From assembly GCF_014842975.1 (NCBI RefSeq), contig NZ_JACYXK010000026.1, positions 248,001-312,000 of the forward strand: DNA of 64,000 bases. Direction: 5' to 3'. A program made the position numbers and the translations under genes. The stretch's first letter is position 1. Every line of letters begins with the position of its first letter. This DNA is from Rhodanobacter sp. DHB23 (GTDB lineage Bacteria; Pseudomonadota; Gammaproteobacteria; Xanthomonadales; Rhodanobacteraceae). The notes beneath the pieces are model-generated. The model searched no databases. It was not told where the DNA came from and saw nothing but the letters and a program-made list of their open reading frames with translations. Shown here piece after piece: positions 53,946-63,858 of this stretch.

Positions 53946-55918
53946 TGCGCCTGCTTCCCAACCGCTGGCAATCGGGCAGGGCTTTCCTTGCCGCTGCGTT
54001 CGTCATCACGATCCTGGTGTACTGGCCTGGCCTGCATGGCGGCTGGTTGTTCGACGATTTCCCCAACATCGTGGACAACCAGGGCGTACAGCCGCACGAC
54101 GCCAGCCTGTCGTCGCTGGTGGGCGCGGCGCTCTCCTCGCCATCCAGCGAGTTCAAGCGTCCGCTGTCCTCGCTGAGCTTCGCCGCGAATTACCTGGCCG
54201 GCGGACTGGATCCCTTCGGCTGGAAACTGGCCAATCTCGTCATCCATCTCCTGAACGGTGCACTGGTGTTCCTGCTGGCGCGGATGCTGTTGGCGAGGTC
54301 CCGAGCCTTGCTGCGAACGGAAGAGACCGACGCGACACAAGCAGACGTGGTTGCCGCACTGATCGCCGGCGGCTGGATGCTGTTGCCGATCAACCTCACC
54401 GGCGTGCTGTACGTGGTGCAGCGCATGGAAAGCCTGGCGAACCTGTTCGTGATGCTGGGCCTGATCGGCTACGTTGCCGGGCGCCAGCGCATGCTCGGCG
54501 ATGCAACCATCCAGCAGCCACCTGCCAGCAAGTCGAAGGCAGGCTGGGGCAGCTTCTGCCTGTGCACCACCAGTATCGTCCTTGCCACCGCCGTTGGCGT
54601 GCTCGCCAAGGAAACCGCGGTGATGCTGCCGCTCTATGCACTGCTGATCGAATGGGCGCTGTTCCGTTTCTCCTCGCGCGACGGCCGATGCGACTGGCGC
54701 GTACCCGCGCTGTTCACCGTGGTCCTGGCACTGCCGCTGATCGCTGGCATGGCATGGCTGGCCCCGCAGGTCGTCAACCCGGGATATTGGTCGACCCGTG
54801 ACTTCACGCTAGGCACCCGCCTGCTCAGCGAGGCACGCATCGTGGTGGACTACGTGGCCTGGACGTTGTGCCCGACATCACGGGCCCTGTCGTTCTACCA
54901 CGACAACTTCGTCGTCTCGACCGGGCTGTTCGCACCCTGGACGACGCTTGCCAGCATTGCCATCCTGGCCGGACTGGTCGCGCTCGCGGCATGGCTGCGC
55001 CCACGCCGACCGCTGGTTGCGCTCGGCATCGCACTGTTCCTCGGCTGCCAATTGCTCACCGGTACCGTCCTGCCGCTGGAACTGGTCTACGAGCATCGCA
55101 ACTACTTCGCCAGCTTCGGCCTGCTGCTGGCCGTGGTGCCGCTGCTCGCCGTACCCATGGCGCATTTCATGGCGCTGCCACGCCGCGTCCTGCTGGGCGG
55201 CCTGCTGCTGCTGTGGACGGGGCAGACCGCGATCACGGCCGTGTCCTGGGGCAACCCCTTGCTGCTGGCAGAAACCCTGGTCGAGCGCGCCCCCGACTCC
55301 CCGCGCGCCCAGTACGAACTGGGACGCCTCTACATCATCTATTCGAACTACAGCCCGACCTCGCCATTCACCAGGCTGGCCTATGCGCCACTGGAGCACG
55401 CCGCCGCCCTGCCCGACTCGTCGATCCTGCCCCAGCAGGCGCTGATCTTCCTGAACTCGCGCATGCACCTGCCCATCAAGGATGCATGGTGGGACAGCAT
55501 GATCGCCAAGCTCAAGGCGCGCCGCCCCGGGGTGCAGGACGAAAGCTCGTTGGGCGCATTGACGCAATGCATCCGTCATGGCGAATGCGACCTGCCGGCG
55601 TCGCGCATGGTCGAGGCATACCTCGCCGCGTTGTCGCACCCCGATCCCAGCGCACGCCTGCTGGCCATGTACGGCGACTACGCGTGGAACGTGCTCGACG
55701 ACCATGCCTTGGGTGAACGCATGCTTGCCGGGGCCGTGGAGGCTGCCCCTAACGAGCCGGCCTACCACATCACTTTGGCGCGCATGCTACTGGCGCAGAA
55801 CCGCCCCTCAGAGGCAGAAAGACAAGTTCAAGCGCTAGAAATACTTAACGTCGGTGGCAGATTGAATCGTGACATCGCCAATCTACAGTCCACGGTCCCT
55901 GCAAGTACAACCCACTGA
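53945..55918 (+). CDS. TMTC-like GT-C membrane protein (copy 4)
   Basis: A 657-residue protein. YWPGLHGGWLFDDFPNIVDN (Asp37-Asp38), SEFKRPLSSLSFAANYLAGG, NLVIHLLNGALVFLL, NLTGVLYVVQRMESLANLFV, GVLAKETAVMLPLYALL and YEHRNYFASFGLLLA line up well with eukaryotic TMTC proteins; of the four copies this keeps the most family motifs. The C-terminal 200 residues are helical repeats. The start overlaps the copy 3 stop. Base composition drops noticeably in the last 150 bases, approaching the AT-richer polysaccharide cluster. Confidence 0.8.
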   Translation: MRLLPNRWQSGRAFLAAAFVITILVYWPGLHGGWLFDDFPNIVDNQGVQPHDASLSSLVGAALSSPSSEFKRPLSSLSFAANYLAGGLDPFGWKLANLVIHLLNGALVFLLARMLLARSRALLRTEETDATQADVVAALIAGGWMLLPINLTGVLYVVQRMESLANLFVMLGLIGYVAGRQRMLGDATIQQPPASKSKAGWGSFCLCTTSIVLATAVGVLAKETAVMLPLYALLIEWALFRFSSRDGRCDWRVPALFTVVLALPLIAGMAWLAPQVVNPGYWSTRDFTLGTRLLSEARIVVDYVAWTLCPTSRALSFYHDNFVVSTGLFAPWTTLASIAILAGLVALAAWLRPRRPLVALGIALFLGCQLLTGTVLPLELVYEHRNYFASFGLLLAVVPLLAVPMAHFMALPRRVLLGGLLLLWTGQTAITAVSWGNPLLLAETLVERAPDSPRAQYELGRLYIIYSNYSPTSPFTRLAYAPLEHAAALPDSSILPQQALIFLNSRMHLPIKDAWWDSMIAKLKARRPGVQDESSLGALTQCIRHGECDLPASRMVEAYLAALSHPDPSARLLAMYGDYAWNVLDDHALGERMLAGAVEAAPNEPAYHITLARMLLAQNRPSEAERQVQALEILNVGGRLNRDIANLQSTVPASTTH

Positions 55919-55937
55919 GGAACTGATGAACCGCATT

Positions 55938-55965
55938 GTCGATCGCATATGGCTATGCGTTCGAC
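55938..55965. other. Hairpin at the boundary of the polysaccharide cluster
   Basis: GTCGATCGCATA - TGGC - TATGCGTTCGAC: a 12-bp stem with one mismatch, 20 bases after copy 4. There is no T run, so it may be a transcript-stabilising or weak termination structure, or the edge of the acquired region. The rest of the 184-base gap before gmd is AT-rich with no gene. Confidence 0.6.
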
Positions 55966-56102
55966 ATATACCCTAAAACTGGAAAGATAGGGCACTTGGT
56001 GGATTACACTTTACCTAGCATCAATAACAAATTGAGCAACCAGCCCCCTCCCCATACAACACTTACCACCTCATTGAACCGCACAAGACAAAGACATTCT
56101 TG

Positions 56103-57212
56103 ATGAAGCGCGCACTGATCACTGGAATCACTGGGCAGGATGGAGCTTATCTGGCTGAATTTCTCTTGGCCAAGGGCTACGAGGTGCATGGCATCAAGCG
56201 CCGCGCATCCTCGTTTAACACCGAGCGTATCGACCACCTCTACCAAGACCCACATACACCGGATCGGAAACTGGTATTGCACTATGGCGACCTAACCGAC
56301 TCGACCAATCTGATCCGCATCGTCCAACAAGTACGCCCTGACGAAATCTACAACCTGGGCGCTCAAAGCCATGTACAAGTCTCGTTCGAAACCCCCGAAT
56401 ATACGGCCAACGCCGATGCCTTGGGCACGTTACGTCTGCTGGAAGCCATTCGCATCCTCGGTTTAGAAAAATGCACGCGCTTCTATCAGGCATCGACATC
56501 GGAACTCTACGGCCTGGTCGCCGAAACGCCACAAACCGAGCGCACGCCATTCCATCCACGTTCCCCCTATGGTGTAGCAAAACTCTATGCCTACTGGATT
56601 GCGGTCAACTACCGCGAGGCCTACGGCATGTACGCCTGCAACGGTATTCTCTTCAATCACGAATCGCCCATACGAGGCGAAACCTTCGTAACTCGCAAGA
56701 TCACCCGTGGGCTAACCCGCATTCACCTCGGGCTGCAGGATTGCTTGTACTTGGGCAATCTCGACGCCCGCCGCGACTGGGGGCATGCTCGTGATTACAT
56801 CGAAGCACAGTGGCTGATGCTGCAACAACCGCAGGCCGAGGACTATGTGATTGCCACCGGCGAGCAACACACCGTACGTAATTTCGTCGACTGCGCAGCA
56901 CACGAACTGGGCATGCGCCTTGAATGGAATGGCAATGGTACCGACGAACAAGCTGTCGTCGCCTATGCACCTGCCGATTCCGCAGTGAAAATCGGTCAAC
57001 GCATCGTCGCCATCGATCCACGCTATCACCGCCCAGCCGAAGTCGATACGCTTCTGGGTGATCCGCAGAAGGCGCGCGAAAAGCTGGGCTGGGTGGCCCG
57101 AACCAGTTTCGACGACCTCGTGCGCGAAATGATGGCATCGGATCTTTCAATTGCACGCCGAGATGCCTTGATCGAACGATCTGGATTTCGGATCACGCAA
57201 CACCACGAGTGA
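56103..57212 (+). CDS. gmd: GDP-mannose 4,6-dehydratase
   Basis: Gmd turns GDP-D-mannose into GDP-4-keto-6-deoxy-D-mannose, the branch point for GDP-fucose and GDP-perosamine. The 369-residue SDR protein has the NADP motif [31 protein letters not shown], the catalytic Thr in STSELYG and the Tyr156-x3-Lys160 pair ([12 protein letters not shown]). [20 protein letters not shown] and [16 protein letters not shown] are Gmd signatures. First gene of the surface-polysaccharide cluster; its stop overlaps the downstream reading frame. Confidence 0.97.
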   Translation: MKRALITGITGQDGAYLAEFLLAKGYEVHGIKRRASSFNTERIDHLYQDPHTPDRKLVLHYGDLTDSTNLIRIVQQVRPDEIYNLGAQSHVQVSFETPEYTANADALGTLRLLEAIRILGLEKCTRFYQASTSELYGLVAETPQTERTPFHPRSPYGVAKLYAYWIAVNYREAYGMYACNGILFNHESPIRGETFVTRKITRGLTRIHLGLQDCLYLGNLDARRDWGHARDYIEAQWLMLQQPQAEDYVIATGEQHTVRNFVDCAAHELGMRLEWNGNGTDEQAVVAYAPADSAVKIGQRIVAIDPRYHRPAEVDTLLGDPQKAREKLGWVARTSFDDLVREMMASDLSIARRDALIERSGFRITQHHE

Positions 57213-57217
57213 ATCCG

Positions 57218-58147
57218 ATGGACACTTTATCCAGGATCTATGTTGCCGGCCATCGAGGTATGGTGGGTTCGGCAATTGTCAGAAGGCTGCAAGCCGAAGG
57301 CTTTGACTCCCTTGTTCTACGAACAAGACAAGAGCTCGACCTAACAGACCAGCTCGCGGTGGAAGCATTTTTCGCCACCGAGCGCCCCGAGTACGTTTTC
57401 CTTGCTGCCGCAAAGGTAGGTGGTATCCACGCCAATAACACCTATCCCGCCGAGTTTCTACGCGACAACCTCGCAATTCAGACCCATGTGATCCATAGCG
57501 CATGGAAGCACGGCGCCAAAAAGTTGCTGTTCTTGGGCTCTTCTTGCATCTACCCCCGCGACTGCCCTCAGCCAATCAAAGAGGGATATCTGTTGACAGG
57601 GCCACTGGAACCCACCAATGAGTGGTACGCGGTCGCCAAAATCGCCGGCCTAAGGATGTGCCAAGCCTACCGTCGGCAGTACGGTTTTGATGCCATCTGC
57701 GCAATGCCCACCAACCTCTATGGCCCCGGCGATAACTACCATCCGGAAAATTCGCATGTTGTACCAGCCTTGCTTCGCCGTATTCACGAGGCCAAGCTCG
57801 CCGATGCCCCAGAGGTCATGATTTGGGGAACAGGTGCACCACTAAGGGAGCTCATGCATGCGAACGACCTTGCAGACGCTTTGCTGTTCCTAATGCGCAA
57901 CTATAGCGATGAGGGCATCGTCAATATCGGTTCGGGGCAAGAAATCAGCATTGCGGAGCTGGCTCTGCTGATCGCTAAGATTGTTGGTTACCGCGGAACC
58001 CTTCGATTCGACCCATCGAAGCCGGATGGTACGCCGCGTAAACTATTGGACACATCTCACCTTAAAGGATTGGGCTGGCAATCACGGATTCCCCTGGATC
58101 ACGGATTGCGTCGCATATACGAGGCTTATACGGTATCCAGGCAATGA
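57218..58147 (+). CDS. fcl: GDP-L-fucose synthase
   Basis: Converts the Gmd product to GDP-L-fucose by 3,5-epimerisation and reduction. A 309-residue SDR protein: [35 protein letters not shown], the [11 protein letters not shown] loop, Tyr137-x3-Lys141 ([11 protein letters not shown]) and [20 protein letters not shown], all specific for Fcl/WcaG. ATG 57218 has GAG eight bases before it; a GTG at 57209 overlapping the gmd stop is an alternative. The stop overlaps the flippase start (ATGA). Confidence 0.96.
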   Translation: MDTLSRIYVAGHRGMVGSAIVRRLQAEGFDSLVLRTRQELDLTDQLAVEAFFATERPEYVFLAAAKVGGIHANNTYPAEFLRDNLAIQTHVIHSAWKHGAKKLLFLGSSCIYPRDCPQPIKEGYLLTGPLEPTNEWYAVAKIAGLRMCQAYRRQYGFDAICAMPTNLYGPGDNYHPENSHVVPALLRRIHEAKLADAPEVMIWGTGAPLRELMHANDLADALLFLMRNYSDEGIVNIGSGQEISIAELALLIAKIVGYRGTLRFDPSKPDGTPRKLLDTSHLKGLGWQSRIPLDHGLRRIYEAYTVSRQ

Positions 58148-59493
58148 CGCTACGTTCCCATCATAGGGCATTGCTGTCTCAAACATGGCTCGGTTCTCGT
58201 GGACGGCTGATTGTCCTCACAGGCGGCTGGTCATTAGTTGCCAAAGCTGCTGCTGCAGCAAACCTATTCCTCAGTGTCCCCTTTGTATTGCATGCCTTGG
58301 GACCATCCGAGTTTGGCGCGTGGGCGACATTAGTTTCTCTCGTGACGTTCGCGGGATTTCTCGACTTCGGCTTTGGTAACGGTACTATGAATCTCGTCGC
58401 TGCGGCACATGGCCGTGGGAACGTGAATGAAGTTGCCGCCGTAGTGCACGAAGGGCGCAGAACGCTGGTTTGGATTGCGCTAGGCCTTGCTGTACTGGTT
58501 ACTCTTACAGCGCCGTGGGTACCTTGGCATTGGTTACTCGGCCTGCCAGCAGCGTCGGCCAACGCGTGCCGCTTGGCGGCATGCGCCGTATTGTTTGCGA
58601 TTGTCCTTGCGGTACCTTTGAACCTAGCGACTCGTGTGCAATTGGGTTTGGGTCGCGGCGATCGCGCCTTTCGCTGGCAGGCTGCGGGGCAGCTCATTAC
58701 CCTTGTTTTTGTAATCACTCTGGCGCGTACAAATGCTTCCCTTCCTGAACTGACTGCCGCTTCAGTCTTCACTCCATTGCTAGCATCCCTTGCTAACACA
58801 GTAACATTACTTTGCGCCCCCGACTTTGCTCGACCATCGACAAGGCACCCAGAAATTGCTCGCCGCATCCGCCGCGAAGGAACGCTGTTTTTTGTACTCC
58901 AACTCGCCGCCGCCTTAGCCTACTCAGCCGACCTCCCTCTGATTTCAGCCATATCCGGACCGACTGATGCTGGCACCTATTCAATCGTGCAACGCCTTTA
59001 TTCGATTGTTCCACTGGGATTGGGCTTGATCTGGGCCCCACTTTGGCCTATTTATCGCCAGGCGCTGGCATCTCGCAACCATGGCTGGGTACTCCGCACC
59101 CTGCGACGCTCACTGGTTTTCGCTTGCACTATTGCAATCGGAGTCGTGCTTGTCTTGAGCTTTGGCTTTAATCGCATCATTGCTCTCTGGGTGCATCGAC
59201 CGCTTAATGTCAACGGAGCGTTGCTACTTGGCTTCGCGGCTTGGACCATTATCGACGCAATTGGCACTGCCATCGCGACGTTCTTCAATGCAGCAAGCAT
59301 TATGCGTTACCAGATTATCGTCGCCAGCTTGTTTGCCATAACCTGCTTAGTCGCGAAAACTTGGGTAGTAAGCCACTTCGGCATAACTCTCATGCCGTGG
59401 GCAACCGTGATAACGTACATCACCATTAGTCTCATCCCGACGCTATTGCTTGGGCGAAAACTTGTGGATGCAGCACTGACCAAGAACTATTGA
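58144..59493 (+). CDS. wzx: Wzx-like polysaccharide flippase
   Basis: A 449-residue membrane protein with about twelve helices. The N-terminal pattern ([59 protein letters not shown]) is that of MATE/MVF-type oligosaccharide flippases, which move undecaprenyl-linked repeat units across the inner membrane. It is a member of a variable family, and the Wzx name is by fold and location. Coupled to fcl by an ATGA overlap. Confidence 0.88.
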   Translation: MTLRSHHRALLSQTWLGSRGRLIVLTGGWSLVAKAAAAANLFLSVPFVLHALGPSEFGAWATLVSLVTFAGFLDFGFGNGTMNLVAAAHGRGNVNEVAAVVHEGRRTLVWIALGLAVLVTLTAPWVPWHWLLGLPAASANACRLAACAVLFAIVLAVPLNLATRVQLGLGRGDRAFRWQAAGQLITLVFVITLARTNASLPELTAASVFTPLLASLANTVTLLCAPDFARPSTRHPEIARRIRREGTLFFVLQLAAALAYSADLPLISAISGPTDAGTYSIVQRLYSIVPLGLGLIWAPLWPIYRQALASRNHGWVLRTLRRSLVFACTIAIGVVLVLSFGFNRIIALWVHRPLNVNGALLLGFAAWTIIDAIGTAIATFFNAASIMRYQIIVASLFAITCLVAKTWVVSHFGITLMPWATVITYITISLIPTLLLGRKLVDAALTKNY

Positions 59494-59508
59494 ATTCGGT
59501 AACTACGC

Positions 59509-60624
59509 ATGATTCGCATCCCTGTCTACCAACCTGACCTCTCCGGCAATGAGCGCAGATATGTACTCGAATGTCTCGAAAGCACATGGGTTTCCTCAAA
59601 AGGTCACTTCATCCAGGACTTCGAAGCAACTTTTGCAAAATTTGTCGGCGCACCTCACGCAAGTAGTGCATGCAATGGCACCGTAGCACTGCATCTTGCA
59701 CTTTTAGCACTCGGAATCGGCCCAGGAGACGAAGTTCTTGTACCGTCTTTTACCTACGTTGCATCAGTCAATGCAATTCAATATGTGGGGGCGACACCCG
59801 TCTTTTGCGATTCGCTCCCAGATACGTGGCAACTAGATCCTGCTGATGTCGAACGAAGGATCACATCACGTACGCGTGCAATCATGGCCGTTCATCTTTA
59901 TGGTGGTGCTTGTGACATGCCGCGTTACGTCGAATTGTGCGAGAGGCATAGTTTAAAATTGGTGGAAGATTGCGCCGAAGCCATCGGTACACGCCTGAAT
60001 GATCGCCATGTTGGCACATTCGGCGACATCGCAACTTTCAGCTTTTTCGGAAACAAGACTATTACGACTGGCGAAGGCGGAATGGTCGTGTGCAATGACC
60101 ATGAACTCAACGCCCGAGTTAGACATCTACGCGGGCAAGGACTCGCAGAAAATCGCGAATATTGGCACGATATCATCGGTTACAACTACCGCATGACCAA
60201 TATTTGTGCCGCAATGGGCCTAGCCCAACTTGAACGCATCGACGACATCTTGCTCCGCAAGTCGAACTTAGCGTCGGCCTATCACTCGCTCCTTAAGGGC
60301 TGCAACGTTTCACTGCAAGAAGCTACCAAAGGTGAAATTTCTTCGCATTGGATGGTCACCGTACTGGCACCTGACAAGAATCAGCGCGATCGTGTGCGGG
60401 CCGCACTTCGCGAGCACGGCATTGAGACACGACCCGCATTCCACCCCGTACATACGATGCCGATGTACTTCACCGAAGCCCAATTACCAGTAGCGCAAGA
60501 CCTCGGAGCACGCGGTATTAACCTACCAAGCTGGCACAACCTGCCAATGAGAGAGGTTGAAAATATCTGTAAAGTGATCATCGACATTTGCACCCCGACC
60601 GCTCCTGCCGACTCCATGAGTTGA
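59509..60624 (+). CDS. per: GDP-perosamine synthase (DegT/DnrJ/EryC1/StrS aminotransferase)
   Basis: A PLP enzyme that aminates C4 of GDP-4-keto-6-deoxymannose to GDP-perosamine using glutamate. The 371-residue protein is very close in wording to Vibrio cholerae RfbE as I recall it: IPVYQPDLSGNERRYVLECL, NGTVALHLALLALGIGPGDE, the PLP Lys183 in FFGNKTITTGEGGMVV, EYWHDIIGYNYRMTNICAAM and ETRPAFHPVHTMPMY. It would take the same Gmd product as Fcl. The gene symbol per is used as the general name; rfbE is a synonym. Confidence 0.9.
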   Translation: MIRIPVYQPDLSGNERRYVLECLESTWVSSKGHFIQDFEATFAKFVGAPHASSACNGTVALHLALLALGIGPGDEVLVPSFTYVASVNAIQYVGATPVFCDSLPDTWQLDPADVERRITSRTRAIMAVHLYGGACDMPRYVELCERHSLKLVEDCAEAIGTRLNDRHVGTFGDIATFSFFGNKTITTGEGGMVVCNDHELNARVRHLRGQGLAENREYWHDIIGYNYRMTNICAAMGLAQLERIDDILLRKSNLASAYHSLLKGCNVSLQEATKGEISSHWMVTVLAPDKNQRDRVRAALREHGIETRPAFHPVHTMPMYFTEAQLPVAQDLGARGINLPSWHNLPMREVENICKVIIDICTPTAPADSMS

Positions 60625-60636
60625 AGGTAATACCTG

Positions 60637-61581
60637 ATGCGCAATGTGCTCCGAATTCTGTTTCTTGGCGCCGGCAAACGCCTGAGTCTTTTGGAAGATT
60701 TTCTCACAGCAGGTCAAGCTGAAGAAATTAAACTCTCATTGTACTGCGCAGAGCTTGAACCTCATGCGCCCGCTGGTGCAGTTGCAAAAATCCTTCAGGC
60801 CCCTCGTTTCGATAGCAACGATTTCTCTAAGTGGTTAATGGCACAAGGCAGAGTCACAAATTTCGACGTAATTATACCCAACATGGATTCCGCGACAGTC
60901 GCACTATCTGCCGTGCGCAAACCCCTAATAGAATCCGGGGCATGGCCAGTCGTATCCTCAGCCCCCCTTTGTCGGCAAATGGAAGACAAAATCGAAGCTG
61001 ACCGATGGTTCTCAGCCCATGGGTTTACAGTTCCGGGGCGCAGTGGCTGGCCACGTATCTTCAAGCGACGCCTCGGTTTCGGCAGTCGCGGGCAAGTCAC
61101 CGTTTCTGATGACAGTGAACGCACGCAGTTTCTTGCTTCCATTGATGATCCTAGCTCTTATATCGAACAGGATGTCGTTAAAGGCCAAGAATATAGTGTA
61201 GATGCGTATGTCGCCCGCGATGGCCGGCTCGTAGCTGCTATGCCACGGCTTCGCATGGAAGTGATTGATGGCGAGGTCAACACTTCCTTAAGCACGCAAC
61301 ATCCCGAAATCGCGGCCATATCACAGAAGCTGTTTTCTATAGATGGCTGGCAAGGTCCACTGACTGCACAATTCATCGACACCATTAATGGCCCAGTGTT
61401 GCTAGAAGTCAATCCGAGGTTTGGCGGTGGCGTAACGCACTCCATCCACTGCGGCCTCGACATGCCAAGATGGATTCTGCGCGAACGACTAGGACTTCCA
61501 CTTCCCATCAACGCCCCGTGGCTGGCGGGATCGCTGATGATGCGGTGCCGTAGGGATATATTTTTTGATCAACAGATTTGA
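60637..61581 (+). CDS. ATP-grasp domain protein
   Basis: A 314-residue protein with a PreATP-grasp-like N-terminus (RILFLGAGKRLSLLEDFL; NFDVIIPNMDSATVALSAVR) and an ATP-grasp core: MEDKIEADRWFSAHGFTVPG, IFKRRLGFGSRGQ (nucleotide-binding Lys/Gly loop), YIEQDVVKGQEYSVDAYVAR, and the metal-binding VLLEVNPRFGGGVTHSIHCG. It resembles carbamoyl-phosphate-synthase-like ligases of polysaccharide clusters. Such enzymes form amide or ester bonds between carboxylates and amines. Next to a perosamine synthase, ligation of an amino or hydroxy acid to the 4-amino group is a reasonable guess only. Confidence 0.82.
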   Translation: MRNVLRILFLGAGKRLSLLEDFLTAGQAEEIKLSLYCAELEPHAPAGAVAKILQAPRFDSNDFSKWLMAQGRVTNFDVIIPNMDSATVALSAVRKPLIESGAWPVVSSAPLCRQMEDKIEADRWFSAHGFTVPGRSGWPRIFKRRLGFGSRGQVTVSDDSERTQFLASIDDPSSYIEQDVVKGQEYSVDAYVARDGRLVAAMPRLRMEVIDGEVNTSLSTQHPEIAAISQKLFSIDGWQGPLTAQFIDTINGPVLLEVNPRFGGGVTHSIHCGLDMPRWILRERLGLPLPINAPWLAGSLMMRCRRDIFFDQQI

Positions 61582-61602
61582 CCAAGCTTTCAAGGAAGCC
61601 CC

Positions 61603-62490
61603 ATGCATTTGCTTATAGATATGGACGGTGTCATCTGCACGGAGGAAAAAACCTTCGAGCGCGCGCTTGCCAAGCCAATAGAGGGAGCTGCGCAAGCACT
61701 GGCCGCGCTTCGAGATGCAGGCCACCAGATTATCATCTACACTGCACGGTCGTGGTCAGAACTTGCGATGACCAAAGATTGGCTAGAGAGAAATGGAGTT
61801 CCTTACGACGGCCTCCATATGGGAAAACCCGTCGCGGACCGGATTATTGATGATCGTGCAATTCCGTTTTCCGGGTGGCCCGCCGCCATAGAAATGCTTT
61901 CGCGTACACACAAGCCAAATATCGACGATATTTACTTGCGCCTATTTCGCCTCGCTATGGTGGACTTCTTGCAAAGGGTCGCAGCGTATCCTGGCCTAAG
62001 GGGCGCAGTCCTGGAGGTCGAACCAATGACACTCATAGGCTTAAACGGTGTCGTTTACGAACACCTTCCGGAGGTTTTTTTCGACTCTCGTCGTGCTTTC
62101 GAAGCACAAGGGCTAGCTTACCTCTCGCTCGACAGCAATTCAGAATCGAAGCCTGACATCTGCTGCAACCTTCTTGATGCACCAACACGGCTGGAACCGG
62201 GCAGTCTAGGTGCCATCGTGATGGTGTCCTGCCTAGAACACATGTCACATCTGTTTGAAGTACCAACCGTACTCCATGAACTTCTAGCACCCGGCGGCTT
62301 CGTTTTTTCCCTAACACCCTGGAATTTGGGTATCCATGAGCCTCGCCCTGATTACTGGCGCATTTCAGACGCTGGATATCGCGCCTTGTTCGGACACAAA
62401 TTCGAAATTATAGAGATAGAAAAGGTTCCATGTCAGGGACGCCCGTTTAGCCCTCTGGGAATCAGCTGTATCGCCAGAAAGCCTGCGTGA
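61603..62490 (+). CDS. HAD phosphatase-methyltransferase fusion protein
   Basis: A 295-residue protein with two parts. Residues 1-103 form a small HAD phosphatase: LLIDMDGVI with Asp6 and Asp8, then IIIYTARSWSELAMTKDWLE, GKPVADRIIDDRAIPFSGW; this matches stand-alone capsule-cluster HAD proteins. Residues about 110-295 look like a class I SAM-dependent methyltransferase: VSCLEHMSHLFEVPTVLHEL, LLAPGGFVFSLTPWN, and a C-terminal GISCIARKP strand. The usual glycine-rich SAM loop is weak (AVLEVEPMTLIGL), so binding should be checked. AAGGA precedes ATG 61603. The fusion suggests linked dephosphorylation and methylation of a sugar or acyl group. Confidence 0.78.
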   Translation: MHLLIDMDGVICTEEKTFERALAKPIEGAAQALAALRDAGHQIIIYTARSWSELAMTKDWLERNGVPYDGLHMGKPVADRIIDDRAIPFSGWPAAIEMLSRTHKPNIDDIYLRLFRLAMVDFLQRVAAYPGLRGAVLEVEPMTLIGLNGVVYEHLPEVFFDSRRAFEAQGLAYLSLDSNSESKPDICCNLLDAPTRLEPGSLGAIVMVSCLEHMSHLFEVPTVLHELLAPGGFVFSLTPWNLGIHEPRPDYWRISDAGYRALFGHKFEIIEIEKVPCQGRPFSPLGISCIARKPA

Positions 62491-62503
62491 GATTATTGAC
62501 AAG

Positions 62504-63715
62504 ATGAAGCGCGTTTTACTCCCATTGCACGGTTATATCGGCTGGAATGGCGGCTTGGATCTCGTCCGCCTTCTCATTTCCGCTATGAGAAGCGAAACGG
62601 CGGCCACCAAAATCGACTTACACATTGCATTTCCAAAACCCACAGCCACCCAACGTTTATTATTGGCCACATTACGGCATTGGCGGGAATGGCTCGCTGG
62701 CACCCCCCCTGAGTCCGCGGGGAACCAGTCAGGACTGCGCAAGACTGCCGAAGACTTGGTCTCAGGCTTGTCGATACATTCCTGCACAAATGATTCTAAT
62801 GGCATCCTCTCAGCAGCAATAGAGTGCAACGCGGACATTGTATTTCCGACGATGCACCCCTTGGGACGCCATGCCAAGATCAAACGTATTGGCTATATCT
62901 TTGATTTCCAGCATCGCTATATTCCTGAGTTATTCTCCTCCCGCGCCCAACGCAATAGAGATCGACAATTCTCAAGGATCGCAAACGATTCCAATGGAAT
63001 TGTTGTGAACTCAAGAATGGTTGCTCGCGATGTCGCGCGCTTTTTAAACGTGAAGGAAGACGCTATCCTTGCAATGCCGTTTACACCTTACGCGCTACCT
63101 TGGTGGTTTGATTCCGACATCGCCACGACGCAGATGCGATATGGCATCGTCGGGCCATACATACTCATCTGCAACCATTTCTGGAAGCACAAAGATCACG
63201 CAACAGCCTTTCGCGCATTCGCGCAACTTAACCACACTCACCAAGATCTACACTTGGTCATGACTGGCGACCCGATCGATCATCGCGAACCGCAGCATTT
63301 CGGACAACTGATCAGTCTAGCTAAATCGCTCGGAATTACTGACCGACTGCACTTTCTTGGTCTTATCCCTAAAGCACACCAGTTGGCTCTGTTACGTGGC
63401 TGCAGGCTTTTAGTCCAACCAACTTTATTCGAAGGGGGACCTGGAGGAGGCTCTGTTTACGAAGCCATCGGAATGAACATCCCCGCAATTGTATCGGACA
63501 TTGTCGTAAATCGCGAAGCAGACTTCGGCCCAATATCGTTCTTTCGTGCAGGCGACGTTAATGAACTTGCCAATGCCATCTCCGACCGTCTTGCAGCCCC
63601 CCTCCCTGCATCGTCTCCAGATGATTGCGCAAAAAACGGACGCCTTCGCCTTGAGCATTTGGGCCTTGAAATCGATGGATATTTGTCCCGAATACTTCAA
63701 ATTGGGCAAAAATGA
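62504..63715 (+). CDS. Glycosyltransferase family 1 (GT4-like)
   Basis: A 403-residue GT-B glycosyltransferase. N-terminal half: LPLHGYIGWNGGLDLVRLLI. The C-terminal half holds the nucleotide-sugar site: YILICNHFWKHKDHATAFRA, GLIPKAHQLALLRGCRLLVQ, and FEGGPGGGSVYEAIGMNIPA with the family Glu-x7-Glu-like pair. DNA here is AT-richer than upstream core genes. The sugar added (perosamine, fucose or other) cannot be told. Confidence 0.88.
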   Translation: MKRVLLPLHGYIGWNGGLDLVRLLISAMRSETAATKIDLHIAFPKPTATQRLLLATLRHWREWLAGTPPESAGNQSGLRKTAEDLVSGLSIHSCTNDSNGILSAAIECNADIVFPTMHPLGRHAKIKRIGYIFDFQHRYIPELFSSRAQRNRDRQFSRIANDSNGIVVNSRMVARDVARFLNVKEDAILAMPFTPYALPWWFDSDIATTQMRYGIVGPYILICNHFWKHKDHATAFRAFAQLNHTHQDLHLVMTGDPIDHREPQHFGQLISLAKSLGITDRLHFLGLIPKAHQLALLRGCRLLVQPTLFEGGPGGGSVYEAIGMNIPAIVSDIVVNREADFGPISFFRAGDVNELANAISDRLAAPLPASSPDDCAKNGRLRLEHLGLEIDGYLSRILQIGQK

Positions 63716-63858
63716 CGAAATTGCCTTAGTTAACTAAATGACCCAATATCTTCAGCTATATGTCGGCGCACAACAAATCACCGAAGTCTCCTATACTACA
63801 ATTTGAGGCACCATGCATGCATATCATCAACTATCTCGCTTGCGATGCCGTCTAATCC

